Assembly (NCBI RefSeq): GCF_029761915.1 | Contig: NZ_CP121695.1 | Span: 2,385,501-2,449,500, forward strand | Source: Bradyrhizobium sp. CB1650 | GTDB lineage: Bacteria > Pseudomonadota > Alphaproteobacteria > Rhizobiales > Xanthobacteraceae | Length of the DNA: 64,000 nucleotides | Reading direction: 5' to 3' | Shown: positions 29,618 to 39,001 of the stretch, piece after piece | How positions within the stretch are numbered: position 1 is the stretch's first letter | Layout of the letters: each line of letters opens with the position of its first letter | Made by a program: the position numbers and the translations under genes | Notes under the pieces: generated by a model | The model's input: only the letters and a program-made list of their open reading frames with translations | The model's database searches: none | What the model was told of the DNA's origin: nothing

Positions 29618-31897
29618 ATGGATTCAATCGTGCAACCCGCTGCCAAGGAGCAGCCGTCGTCGTCGCGCAACCGCCTGCTGCTGACGGTCTATACGGCGGC
29701 GATCTTCGTCAGCGCGCTGCTGTTGTTCTCGGTGCAGCCGCTGTTCACGAAGATGGTGCTGCCGCGGCTCGGCGGCTCGCCGGCGGTGTGGTCGGTGGCG
29801 ATGGTGTTCTTCCAGTCGCTGCTGCTCGCGGGCTACGCCTATGCGCATTTCCTGATGCAGATCCGAAACCGCATCATTCCGGTCGTGGTGCATCTTGTGT
29901 TGCTGATTGCGGCCTTCGCCACGCTGCCGCTCGGCATCGCCGGCGCTTTTGGCGAGCCGCCGGGTTCAGGCTATGCGTTCTGGCTGCTCGGCCTGTTCGC
30001 GGTCTCGATCGGGCTGCCGTTTTTCGCGCTCGCCGCCAACAATCCGCTGCTGCAAGCCTGGTTCGTCCGCACCGGCCATCCCGATGCGCGCGATCCCTAC
30101 TTCCTCTATGCCTCCTCCAACATCGGCAGCTTCCTCGCGCTGCTGTCCTATCCGTTCCTGCTGGAGCCGATCTTCACGCTGCACACGCAGAACTGGCTCT
30201 GGACCGGCGGCTATGCCCTTTTGATCCTGTTGATCGCTGCGTGTGGCGTGCTGCTGTTGCGTTCACCGAGATTGACCCTAGTCGCCGTGCAAGCCGAGGA
30301 TGCGAATGCGTTGGCACCAAGCCTCGTGACGCGACTACGCTGGATATTCCTCGCCGCGGTGCCCTCGGGCCTGCTCATCGCGGTGACCGCGCACATCTCC
30401 ACCGACGTTGCGGCGGCGCCGCTTTTGTGGGTGTTGCCGCTGTCGCTGTATTTGTTGACCTGGGTGCTGGTGTTCCAGTCGCGGCCGCTGCTGCCGCACA
30501 AATGGATGCTGATGCTGCAACCGGTCGCGATTGCCGGCGTCATCCTGCTGCTGGCCTTCGGCGGCGAGCAGAATCTGCTGCTCACGCTCGGCGGCCATCA
30601 ACTCTGCTTCTTCGTCATCGCCATGGCCTGTCACGGCGAACTGGCGCGGACCCGGCCGGCGGCAAGCTATCTCACCGGCTTTTATGTCGCGCTGTCGTTC
30701 GGCGGCATGGTCGGTGGCCTGTTCGCGGGTCTGCTTGCGCCGTTCACCTTCTCGTGGATCGCCGAATATCCGATCCTGGTCGCGCTCGCCGCGCTGTGCC
30801 GGCCGTCTGCAGACGAGCGACTTGCGGGCCTCGTCAAATGGTATTGGCTGGTGCTCATCGCACTCGCGGTGGCGCTGACGGCGCCATCCTGGACGACGGG
30901 CGACCTCTCGACCTGGTTCGAGGATCATCGCGTCTGGGTCGCCGGCGCCGTCGGCGTGCTCGCCGCGCTCCTGGCGCTCGCGCTCAATGCCGGCCGCTGG
31001 AAGATCTTCGCCACCGTCGTGCTTGCGCTCGCGCTGGCGCGGATTTATCCGGCCGACGAGGGGCGCATCGTTACGGTGCGCAGCTTCTTCGGCGTGCACA
31101 AGATCGTGGTGACGCCCGGCGGCTATTTCCACGTGCTGATGCACGGCACCACGATTCACGGCGCCGAGCGCTTCCGCAACAATGACGGTACGCCGGTCAC
31201 CGGCCGCCCCGAGCCGATCACCTATTACCACAAGGACGGCGGCATCGGTCAGGCCATCACCGCGATCCGCGAGCGCAAGGCCGCGCCGCTGAAGGTCGCC
31301 GCGATCGGCGTCGGATCCGGCACGCTCGCTTGCGCTGCGGAGCCAGGGGAGAGTTGGAAGTTTTTCGAGATCGACCAGTCCATGGTCGACGCCGCACGTG
31401 ATCCAAAATATTTCCGCTACATCTCGAGTTGCGCGCCGGACTTGAAGCCGGTGATCGGCGATGCGCGCCTCACCTTCGCGAAGGAGCCTGACGGCGCCTA
31501 CGATCTCATCATCGTCGATGCCTATTCGTCGGACGCGATCCCGATCCATCTCGCCACCGAGGAGGCGATGAAGATCTACAAGGACAAGCTCGCCCCGCAC
31601 GGCGCCGTGGTGATGCACGTCTCCAACCGGCATCTCGATCTCGAGCCGGTCGTGGTCGGCATCGCCGATGCCAACGACTTGAAGAGCTGGGTCTACAACG
31701 AGGACTCCGGGCGCGACGCGGACTACATCTTCTCGACCGACGTCGTCATCTCCGCGCGCGAGGGGGCCGACGTCGGCAAGCTCGCCACCTCCAAGCAATG
31801 GGAGGAAACCGACGCCGACGACAAGGTGCGGGTCTGGACCGACGACTACTCCAACATCCTCGGCGCGCTGTATCGGCGCCTGAAGGATGGGGAGTAG
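29618..31897 (+). CDS. Membrane protein fused to a spermidine-synthase-like methyltransferase-fold domain
   Basis: Two-part protein of about 759 residues. The first ~480 residues have about twelve hydrophobic segments (for example FVSALLLFSVQPLFTKMVLP near the start), resembling a transporter or channel. The rest is a Rossmann domain of the spermidine-synthase type: VAAIGVGSGTLACAAEPGE, then FEIDQSMVDAAR and YDLIIVDAYSSDAIPIHLAT. Such fusions are usually annotated as fused MFS/spermidine synthase; whether they make polyamines is not established. I start at ATG 29618, since an upstream start at 29549 adds 23 unlikely residues. It is convergent with the next gene. Confidence 0.85.
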   Translation: MDSIVQPAAKEQPSSSRNRLLLTVYTAAIFVSALLLFSVQPLFTKMVLPRLGGSPAVWSVAMVFFQSLLLAGYAYAHFLMQIRNRIIPVVVHLVLLIAAFATLPLGIAGAFGEPPGSGYAFWLLGLFAVSIGLPFFALAANNPLLQAWFVRTGHPDARDPYFLYASSNIGSFLALLSYPFLLEPIFTLHTQNWLWTGGYALLILLIAACGVLLLRSPRLTLVAVQAEDANALAPSLVTRLRWIFLAAVPSGLLIAVTAHISTDVAAAPLLWVLPLSLYLLTWVLVFQSRPLLPHKWMLMLQPVAIAGVILLLAFGGEQNLLLTLGGHQLCFFVIAMACHGELARTRPAASYLTGFYVALSFGGMVGGLFAGLLAPFTFSWIAEYPILVALAALCRPSADERLAGLVKWYWLVLIALAVALTAPSWTTGDLSTWFEDHRVWVAGAVGVLAALLALALNAGRWKIFATVVLALALARIYPADEGRIVTVRSFFGVHKIVVTPGGYFHVLMHGTTIHGAERFRNNDGTPVTGRPEPITYYHKDGGIGQAITAIRERKAAPLKVAAIGVGSGTLACAAEPGESWKFFEIDQSMVDAARDPKYFRYISSCAPDLKPVIGDARLTFAKEPDGAYDLIIVDAYSSDAIPIHLATEEAMKIYKDKLAPHGAVVMHVSNRHLDLEPVVVGIADANDLKSWVYNEDSGRDADYIFSTDVVISAREGADVGKLATSKQWEETDADDKVRVWTDDYSNILGALYRRLKDGE

Positions 31898-31928
31898 GGC
31901 TGTTGCGGGACACGAGATAGTTCGAGAC

Positions 31929-32927
31929 TTACGGCACGACTGGTGTCCCAGCCGGCAGCGCAATCCCCTTCTCGCCGGCAACCAGCCGCAACAGGTCCGG
32001 ACGATCCGAGATGACGCCGTCGACGCCGATCTCGATCATGCGGGCGATGTCCTCGGGCTTGTTGACCGTCCACACCACGACGCGCAGGCCGAGCGCGTGG
32101 GCTTCAGCGATCAGCGCCGCCGTCACATCGCCGAAATAGGGCGACCAGATCGTCCCGCCCGCGGCCTTGATCGTCTGCGGCACCGAGCCGGCGTGATCGG
32201 CGGGACTGAAGCCCGCCGTCCAGCTCGTGGCCCGGTCGAGCGCGACGGTCGGCGCGGAGCCGCGCTGGAGTGTGAGATAGACGGTCGGAATCTTGGGCGC
32301 CTGCTGCTGGACGAGCTGCAGGGTCCGCCAGTCGAACGATTGGATCGTGACACGATCGGAAAACCCCTCGGTCGCGATCAGCCCGAGCAGACTGCTGACG
32401 AAGACCTGCGGTCCCAGCGACTCGTCAGGATGGTCCGGATCGATCTTGGTCTCGATGTTGAAGCGTACGCGGTCGTTGCCCGACTTGCGGGCCAGCGCGA
32501 AGACCTCCTTCAGCGTGGGAATGCGCGTGCCGGGCACGGCGTGCTGGTCGGGGAATTGCCTGGCATAGGCGCTGTCCGGCCTGATCCGGCCCACGTCGTA
32601 TCTTTTGACCTCTTCGAGCCGCAATTTCACGAAGGGCGTGCCGGGCGAAGCGACATAGGCGCCGTTGGCGTCGCGCGCAAGATCCGGATTGAGCCCGCGC
32701 TCGTGCGACACCACGACCTCGCCGTCGGCGGTCACACCGACGTCGAGCTCTAGCGTGTCGACGCCCATCGACAGCGCATTGGCGAAGGCCGGCAGGGTGT
32801 TCTCCGGCATCAGCGCCCGCCCGCCGCGATGTGCTTCGATATCGAATGACGAGTCGGATGCCATGGCGCGTTCTGCGACCAGAATCGAGAGGACAGTCAA
32901 CAACGTCGCGGCACGTGACGGCATCAT
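31929..32927 (-). CDS. Periplasmic glycerophosphodiester phosphodiesterase
   Basis: Hydrolyses glycerophosphodiesters to glycerol-3-phosphate and an alcohol. The N-terminal signal peptide (TLLTVLSILVAERAMA) points to the periplasm. The GDPD core starts FDIEAHRGGRALMPENTL, with catalytic His and Arg, then DTLELDVGVTADGEVVVSH with the metal Glu/Asp and second His. FNIETKIDP follows with another acid ligand, and DGVISDRPDLL ends the barrel. At 332 residues it matches GlpQ-like enzymes. It ends 31 bases from the stop of the convergent fusion gene. Confidence 0.92.
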   Translation of the reverse strand: MMPSRAATLLTVLSILVAERAMASDSSFDIEAHRGGRALMPENTLPAFANALSMGVDTLELDVGVTADGEVVVSHERGLNPDLARDANGAYVASPGTPFVKLRLEEVKRYDVGRIRPDSAYARQFPDQHAVPGTRIPTLKEVFALARKSGNDRVRFNIETKIDPDHPDESLGPQVFVSSLLGLIATEGFSDRVTIQSFDWRTLQLVQQQAPKIPTVYLTLQRGSAPTVALDRATSWTAGFSPADHAGSVPQTIKAAGGTIWSPYFGDVTAALIAEAHALGLRVVVWTVNKPEDIARMIEIGVDGVISDRPDLLRLVAGEKGIALPAGTPVVP

Positions 32928-33067
32928 GGTTCCCGAGGCAAGAGCAAAGGGGGCGCCGAACGCTTTTGGCGCGCGTTCGGGCCAGTCTACACGGCCGCCG
33001 CGGCGTCGCCGCTGGAGATGCTGCGCGGATATATCGTCGAACGCAGCGACGCCGCGTTCAAATGGCG

Positions 33068-33853
33068 TCAGTTCTGGTAGTAGTAACCGCTGCGCGGCTG
33101 ATAATACTGGCGGGGCTGCTGATAGGAATAGCCCTGCTGGCCGTATCCTTGGCCGTAATACTGCTGCTGTTGCTGCTGCTGTTGCTGTTGGTAGACCTGC
33201 GCATCGTAAACTTGGCGGGTCGTCGAGCGGGGCGCCGGATAGCGTGCGCCGGTGTCGCTGCCGTCGGCCGGATAGATGTAGTTGTCGTCCTGCGGCATGT
33301 AGCGGCGCGGTGGCGCTTGCGGCGTCAGATCGACGGGCTCGCCGGCAGTGATGTACTGATCGCCGGCCGGCTGTGAGGCGCGCGCGACGGCATTGCGGCC
33401 GCGCGGATTGCGCGCCAGCGCAACCGTGGCGGAGCCGGTCAGCGTTACCGTGGTGTTGAGCACGCCCTGCTCCTGCACCAGCGCATAGAGCGTCGAGGCA
33501 TTCTGGCGCGACAGCCGCACGCAGCCATGCGAGGCCGGCGTGCCGAGTCGGCTCACGGAGTCAGTGCCATGGATGGCGTGCCCGATCTTGGTGAAAAAGA
33601 TCGAGTGCGGCATCGGCGCGTCGTCGAATTCCTTGGAGTAGTGGTCCTCTTCCATGCGGAAGGCGCGGAATGCGCCGCTCGGCGTCTCACGCGAGGGGAT
33701 GCCGGTCGACACCGGCCAGTGGTATCGCTCGACGCCGTCGACGGCGACGGTCATCTGCTGATTGTCCTTGTCGATGGTGATCGCGACCTTGGCGTGCGCG
33801 ACGCCCGCGCCGAAAAGTATCAGGGAAGTGAAAGCAATGAAAAAGGTACGCAT
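33068..33853 (-). CDS. L,D-transpeptidase (YkuD) with Gln/Tyr-rich tail
   Basis: Periplasmic enzyme of the YkuD family, which forms 3-3 peptidoglycan cross-links or attaches proteins to the wall. After a signal peptide (FFIAFTSLILFGAGVAHA) the catalytic domain runs over residues ~20-135, with HAIHGTDSVSRLGTPASHGCVRL containing the catalytic His and Cys. The C-terminal half is low-complexity: a Gln run of ten residues near residue 220 and a Gly/Gln/Tyr-rich end. I start at ATG 33853 (MRTFFIAF); an upstream ATG adds nine residues. Rhizobiales rely heavily on L,D-transpeptidases for wall growth. Confidence 0.9.
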   Translation of the reverse strand: MRTFFIAFTSLILFGAGVAHAKVAITIDKDNQQMTVAVDGVERYHWPVSTGIPSRETPSGAFRAFRMEEDHYSKEFDDAPMPHSIFFTKIGHAIHGTDSVSRLGTPASHGCVRLSRQNASTLYALVQEQGVLNTTVTLTGSATVALARNPRGRNAVARASQPAGDQYITAGEPVDLTPQAPPRRYMPQDDNYIYPADGSDTGARYPAPRSTTRQVYDAQVYQQQQQQQQQQYYGQGYGQQGYSYQQPRQYYQPRSGYYYQN

Positions 33854-34157
33854 CTGACTCTCGGCCTCCGGCCTGTTCACGCAAGCGCCGCGGCTCTTCG
33901 TCCCCGGCGTGCACTATGCCTGCAATCCGGCTTTGGTTCCAGCAGCCCGCCCGTGCATCGTTAACGTGACACCGGGCGTAAGCAAGGCCACATTGCGCCA
34001 CACCGCGGCCGACGGTGCTGACATTTTCGCGAGCGAGCCGCGCATTCGTCTCGACGACAATTTGTCATAAAGGCGCAACCATTTGGCCGCTTCTAGCGTT
34101 GAGCGTGACCTGCCTTGATCGGCGGTTCTCGCCGTCGGCACATCCCTGGAAATCAAG

Positions 34158-34334
34158 ATGAACAAAGCTCGCATCACCGCCGCGGTCCTGCCAGCAGTCG
34201 GCGGCGTCGTCGGTGCCGGTGTCGGCGGGGCCGTCGGCGCAGTGGAGGGCGTGCTCGGCATTCCCCATCACCACTACCGTCACCGCTGCCACGGCTATTA
34301 CGACGGCTATCACCACTTTCATTGCTATCGGTGA
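34158..34334 (+). CDS. Small glycine-zipper, His-rich protein
   Basis: A 58-residue protein. The first part is a glycine-zipper-like hydrophobic stretch (AVLPAVGGVVGAGVGGAVGA) that could enter a membrane or be a signal sequence. The last 23 residues hold eight His, five Tyr and two Cys (e.g. IPHHHYRHRCHGYYDGYHH), suggesting metal binding. A ribosome-site-like tggaaatcaag precedes the ATG. It is too short for most automatic finders. Similar short Gly/His/Tyr proteins are common in rhizobia; function unknown. Confidence 0.6.
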   Translation: MNKARITAAVLPAVGGVVGAGVGGAVGAVEGVLGIPHHHYRHRCHGYYDGYHHFHCYR

Positions 34335-34350
34335 GCTAACCGCACCACCA

Positions 34351-34470
34351 TCATTCCGGGGCGCGCGTAGAGCGAGCTATGATGCGCAATTGCGCATCTG
34401 AGAATCCATCGTGCAGCAGAGTCGGTGAATGAATGGATTCCGGGTTCACGCTTCGCGTGCCCCGGAATGA
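34351..34470. repeat. Dispersed palindromic repeat (family E) after the His-rich gene
   Basis: Outer arms tcattccggggcgcg and cgtgccccggaatga; inside lie agcgagctatgatgcgcaat / attgcgcatc and agaatccat / atggattcc. The inner atgcgcaattgcgcat is itself a perfect palindrome. It separates the His-rich gene from the convergent ABC permease gene. Confidence 0.85.
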
Positions 34471-34479
34471 CCGCTAGGG

Positions 34480-35237
34480 TCAGTTCTTCAGCCGGTAACC
34501 CGTGCGGAAGATCCACCAGATGATGACGAGGCAGATCACCAGGAACGCCAGCGTCATGCCCATGCTGACCGACACGCTGACGTCGGCGATCTCGTAGAAG
34601 CTCCAGCGGAAGCCGGAGATCAGATAGACGACGGGGTTGAGCAGCGCGACCGTGTGCCAGGCCGGCGGCAGCATGTTGACGGAGTAGAAGCTGCCGCCGA
34701 GGAAGGTCAGCGGCGTCACCACCAGCATCGGGATCATCTGCAGCTTCTCGAATCCGTCGGCCCAGATGCCGATGATGAAGCCGAACAGGCTGAAGGTGAC
34801 CGCCGTCAGGACCAGGAAGGTCAGCATCCAGATCGGGTGCTGGATGTGCAGCGGTACGAACAACCCGGCAGTCGCGAGGATGATCAGGCCGAGGATGATC
34901 GACTTGGTCGCGGCGGCGCCGACATAGCCGAGCACGATCTCGAAATAGGAGATCGGCGCCGACAGGATCTCGTAGATGGTGCCGACGAATTTCGGGAAGT
35001 AGATGCCGAACGAGGCATTCGCGATGCTCTGCGTCAGCACCGACAGCATCACGAGGCCCGGCACGATGAAGGTGCCGTAGCTCACGCCCTGGACCTCGCT
35101 GATGCGCGAGCCGATCGCGGCGCCGAACACCACGAAATACAGCGAGGTCGAAACGACCGGCGAGACGATGCTCTGCAGCAGCGTGCGCCAGGTGCGCGCC
35201 ATTTCGAACAGATAGATGGCGCGGATGGCGCGATAGT

Positions 35238-35241
<4 letters not shown>
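34480..35241 (-). CDS. ABC-2 type transporter permease
   Basis: Membrane subunit of an ABC exporter. The 253-residue protein begins [20 protein letters not shown], then six hydrophobic segments; [19 protein letters not shown] and [19 protein letters not shown] are typical of the YadH/NodJ-like ABC-2 group, as is [18 protein letters not shown] near the end. Its ATG overlaps the stop of the ATPase gene as ATGA, so the two form one transporter. A longer frame reading back into the ATPase gene is only a frame shadow. Substrate unknown. Confidence 0.92.
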
Positions 35242-36161
<920 letters not shown>

Positions 36162-36437
36162 GACGGCCGGATGGCTGGGGAAGGGAGGCTGGAACCCACC
36201 CGGCAGGGCAGGTCAGCGGAGCCCTGAAATAGGAATGCTCTTGCCCGGCCGCAATTCCCCGGAGAAAAATGGTCTCAAAACAGGCCCTTCATTGGCAGGT
36301 TCCGGGCGACTGTTGCGCAAGAGTCACGGGCTGCGGCTAAGATTGTCCCTCACGCGGCTCTTTGTTGCGTCTGCGAGCGGGGCGTGTGCTACGATTCCGG
36401 CCAATCGCAAAGCGTTTGTCCCCAGGGAAAGAGATCG

Positions 36438-37154
36438 ATGAGACCGAACGGCCGTCACGCAGCCGGCGCCAGCCAGTTGTCCGCCCTCCGTGTGTGGGCG
36501 ATGTGCCTGCTCCTGCTGTCCGCTGTTGCCATGAGCCCGACCACCGCCCGGGCCGCGCCGTCCTCGGCGGCCGCCACGACCCACGTCTACCTGCTGCGCG
36601 GCGTGCTCAATATCTTCTCGCTCGGGCTCGACACGATCGGCGCCCGGCTCGAGGCGCAGGGCATCCCGGTGACGGTCGCCAATTTCGTGTCCTGGTCCTC
36701 GCTCGCCGACGAGGCGGCGACCGCCTACAGGGCCGGCCGTCTCAAGACCATCATCCTGGTCGGGCATTCCTCGGGCGCGACCGCGCTGCCCGACATGATC
36801 GCCAAGCTCAACCAGCTCGGGGTGCCGGTCAAGCTCGCGATCGGCCTCGACTCCGTGTTCAAGACCAGGCTGACGACCGGAGCCGAGCGCTACATCAACA
36901 TCTATATCGGCGATGGCCCCGGCGAGCCGGTGCGGGCCGCGAACGGTTTCCGCGGCAAGCTCGACAATGTCGATGTGCGCGGCACCGGCGTCGGCCACAT
37001 CACCATCGACAAGAACGAAGCGATCCAGCGCCGCGTGATCGCCGAGATCGACGCCGCCATCATGCGCTCGCGCGCTCCGGCGGCGCCGGTTGCCGAACCC
37101 GGCCCGCCGCGAGGGGCGCGCTCCGCCGCGGCGGCGGCGCCGGCACGGAACTGA
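36438..37154 (+). CDS. Secreted alpha/beta-hydrolase-like protein (paralogue of 39792)
   Basis: Exported protein of about 238 residues. A long signal peptide (LSALRVWAMCLLLLSAVAMS ... ARA) precedes HVYLLRGVLNIFSLGLDTIG. The nucleophile elbow LVGHSSGATAL fits GxSxG of alpha/beta hydrolases, and VGHITIDK could supply the catalytic His; AIGLDSVF may hold the acid. The C terminus is Ala/Pro-rich. The same sentence order appears in the gene at 39792, so the two are paralogues. ATG 36438 is preferred over an upstream start because it gives a normal signal peptide. A strong terminator follows. The substrate is unknown. Confidence 0.75.
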   Translation: MRPNGRHAAGASQLSALRVWAMCLLLLSAVAMSPTTARAAPSSAAATTHVYLLRGVLNIFSLGLDTIGARLEAQGIPVTVANFVSWSSLADEAATAYRAGRLKTIILVGHSSGATALPDMIAKLNQLGVPVKLAIGLDSVFKTRLTTGAERYINIYIGDGPGEPVRAANGFRGKLDNVDVRGTGVGHITIDKNEAIQRRVIAEIDAAIMRSRAPAAPVAEPGPPRGARSAAAAAPARN

Positions 37155-37199
37155 AACCGTTAGCCGCGACCTGCTTTCGCTATAGGCCTGAGTTTGAGA

Positions 37200-37238
37200 A
37201 GCCGCCGTCGACATGCAAGTCGACGGCGGCTTTGTTTT
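37200..37238 (+). terminator. Rho-independent terminator after the secreted hydrolase gene
   Basis: A perfect 13-base stem agccgccgtcgac / gtcgacggcggct with the loop atgcaa, followed by ttgtttt. It lies 45 bases after the stop and before the convergent TMEM175-like gene. Confidence 0.93.
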
Positions 37239-37264
37239 GCGCGTGATCTGTCCGGTGAGACCGG

Positions 37265-37867
37265 TCAGCGCTCGCTGCGCCCATCGTCATCGGCCCCCGG
37301 CGCTTCGGGCTTCAAATAGACGATCAGGCAGCAGCAACACAGCGCGAGCCCGAGGACCGGGAATCGCAAGGCCACGCCGGCAGCCGCCGCGAAGACGCCG
37401 AGCGTGATGATTGAGCGGATGCGCATGATCCTGCGCTCCCTCGGCGGGACTTCGCCCGCGGGCGCCCGGCCGACGAGGTCCCAGATCAGGGCGACATAGG
37501 TCGCGTTCACCAGGAAGAACACCGCGGCGTAGAACGCGACCGGCTGCGGCGCAAGCTCGCTCACGGCCATCCAGGCGGTGGAGAGCGGCAGCAGCGATAC
37601 CGAGAACAGATGCGCGAAGTTGAACCACATCAGCCGCGGCGTCGCCTCGCTGGCATAGCGCATTAGATGGTGGTGATTGGCCCAGACGATCGCGATAAAG
37701 ACGTAGCTCACGGCATAGGAGAGCCAGGTCGGCCACAGCGCCAGCAGCGCCGCGAAGGTCGGCATTTCGGGCGGACGGAGCTCGAGCACCAGCACCGTGA
37801 TCAGGACGGCGAATACGCCGTCCGAGAATGCGCTGAGCCGCTCCGGAGTCCGTCTCGCATGGGCCAT
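37265..37867 (-). CDS. TMEM175-like (DUF1211) membrane protein
   Basis: Inner-membrane protein of 200 residues with about six hydrophobic segments. The N terminus RRTPERLSAFSDGVFAVLIT carries the FSDGVFA signature of the TMEM175/DUF1211 family, whose known bacterial members are potassium channels; VLVLELRPP and NHHHLMRYA also fit. A run of four Cys lies in the last helix (ALCCCCLIVYL). It lies 14 bases downstream of the hydrolase gene at 37882 in the same direction, so the two are probably co-transcribed. Confidence 0.85.
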   Translation of the reverse strand: MAHARRTPERLSAFSDGVFAVLITVLVLELRPPEMPTFAALLALWPTWLSYAVSYVFIAIVWANHHHLMRYASEATPRLMWFNFAHLFSVSLLPLSTAWMAVSELAPQPVAFYAAVFFLVNATYVALIWDLVGRAPAGEVPPRERRIMRIRSIITLGVFAAAAGVALRFPVLGLALCCCCLIVYLKPEAPGADDDGRSER

Positions 37868-37881
37868 GGCGGCCGCTCCCG

Positions 37882-38733
37882 TTACGTCAGGAAATCGCGA
37901 ATGCTCGCCGCGATCTCGCGCGCATGCGTTTCCAGTGCGAAATGGCCGGTGTCGAAGAACTGGACCATCGCGTTGGGATTGTCACGCTTGAACGCCTCGG
38001 CACCGGGCGGGATGAAGAACGGGTCGTTCTTGCCCCAAACCGCCAGGAACGGCGGCCTGTGCGTGCGGAAGTAGCTTTGGAATGACGGATAGAGCGCGAC
38101 GTTGCTCTTGTAGTCGCCGAACAGGTCGAGCTGCACGTCGTCCGAACCCGGGCGCGCCAGATAGAAATTGTCGAGATTCTGGCCATCCGGCGACACCGTG
38201 GTCGCATCGGCGACGCCGTGCGTGTACTGCCAGCGCGTCGTCTCAGGCGTGAGGAAGGCGCGCAGCGCGTCGCGGTTGGCCGGCGAGGGATCCTGCCAAT
38301 AGGCCTTGATCGGAGTCCAGCCGTTGGAGAGGCCGTCCTCATAAGCGTTGCCGTTCTGCGAGATGATGGCCGTGATGCGCTCGGGATGGCGCAGCGCAAG
38401 CCGAAAACCCGTGGGTGCGCCGTAGTCGAACACGTAGACCGCGAAGCGATCGAAGCCGATGATTTCGGTGAAACGCTCGATCACGTGCGCGATATTGTCG
38501 AAGGTGTAGCGGAAAGTCTCGCGGGGCGGCATGTCGGACTGGCCGAAGCCGGGAAGATCGGGCGCGATGATGTGATACTTGTCGGCGAGCAGCGGGATCA
38601 GATCGCGGAACATGTGGCCTGCGCTCGGGAAACCGTGCAACAGCAGAAGCTTGGGCGCGCCGGCGGGGCCGGCCTCGCGATAGAACACCTTGAAGCCGTC
38701 GACGTCGGCCGTGCGATATCTGGTGTGGGTCAT
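37882..38733 (-). CDS. Alpha/beta hydrolase, epoxide-hydrolase/haloalkane-dehalogenase-like
   Basis: Cytoplasmic hydrolase of 283 residues. The oxyanion loop LLLHGFPSAGHMFRDLIPLL and DLPGFGQSDMPP are followed by VYVFDYGAPTGFRLAL, where an Asp rather than Ser sits at the nucleophile position, as in epoxide hydrolases and haloalkane dehalogenases. The catalytic acid is likely in WGKNDPFFIPPGA and the His in FDTGHFALETHA. ATG 38733 is preceded by GGAGGATGTC. It is divergent from a CGNR-type regulator across the repeats at 38896-38968, which suggests control by that protein. Confidence 0.88.
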   Translation of the reverse strand: MTHTRYRTADVDGFKVFYREAGPAGAPKLLLLHGFPSAGHMFRDLIPLLADKYHIIAPDLPGFGQSDMPPRETFRYTFDNIAHVIERFTEIIGFDRFAVYVFDYGAPTGFRLALRHPERITAIISQNGNAYEDGLSNGWTPIKAYWQDPSPANRDALRAFLTPETTRWQYTHGVADATTVSPDGQNLDNFYLARPGSDDVQLDLFGDYKSNVALYPSFQSYFRTHRPPFLAVWGKNDPFFIPPGAEAFKRDNPNAMVQFFDTGHFALETHAREIAASIRDFLT

Positions 38734-38816
38734 GACATCCTCCGTTTTGGATAACTGATGCGGCTGCCTCAAGAAGCGCCCGGCGGTTCGTGAGGCAGCA
38801 GTGTGGGCAGGAAGTT

Positions 38817-38879
38817 CTAGTTGCCGCTCACGGAGCGGACCGCCTCGCGAATGATGTCGGCGACGATTGTCGGCGCCAT
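38817..38879 (-). CDS. Possible 20-residue peptide upstream of the hydrolase gene
   Basis: A tiny open frame, M-A-P-T-I-V-A-D-I-I-R-E-A-V-R-S-V-S-G-N, with a gggagacgaaa ribosome-site-like sequence directly before the ATG. It lies between the operator-like repeats and the hydrolase start, on the same strand. It could be a leader peptide or chance. Confidence 0.3.
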   Translation of the reverse strand: MAPTIVADIIREAVRSVSGN

Positions 38880-38895
38880 TTTCGTCTCCCGCTAT

Positions 38896-38968
38896 GTAAC
38901 CTGTTTAATGACTATTAGAAGGTTATTACCGTCGATCGTAACTTGTCAAATCATGTTTTAAAGGTTAC
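38896..38968. promoter_or_regulatory. Tandem operator-like inverted repeats between hydrolase and CGNR regulator genes
   Basis: Two 31-base units start at 38896 and 38938, exactly 42 bases apart. Each has arms gtaacct/gtaactt and aggttat/aggttac separated by 17 bases; the two units agree at 21 of 31 positions by my count. The spacing is close to four helical turns, so dimers could bind on the same face. The divergent genes and the regulator next to them make an operator the natural reading. Confidence 0.6.
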
Positions 38969-39001
38969 TCCCGAGATGTTCCGTCCGCCCGGAAGCCGCG
39001 C

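Noticed and set aside
32926..33079. A plus-strand frame ending ...MLRGYIVERSDAAFKWRQFW that looks protein-like.
   Set aside because: There is no start codon before the last 20 residues and the frame runs into the end of the L,D-transpeptidase gene. It could be a gene remnant, but GC-rich sequence gives such frames by chance.
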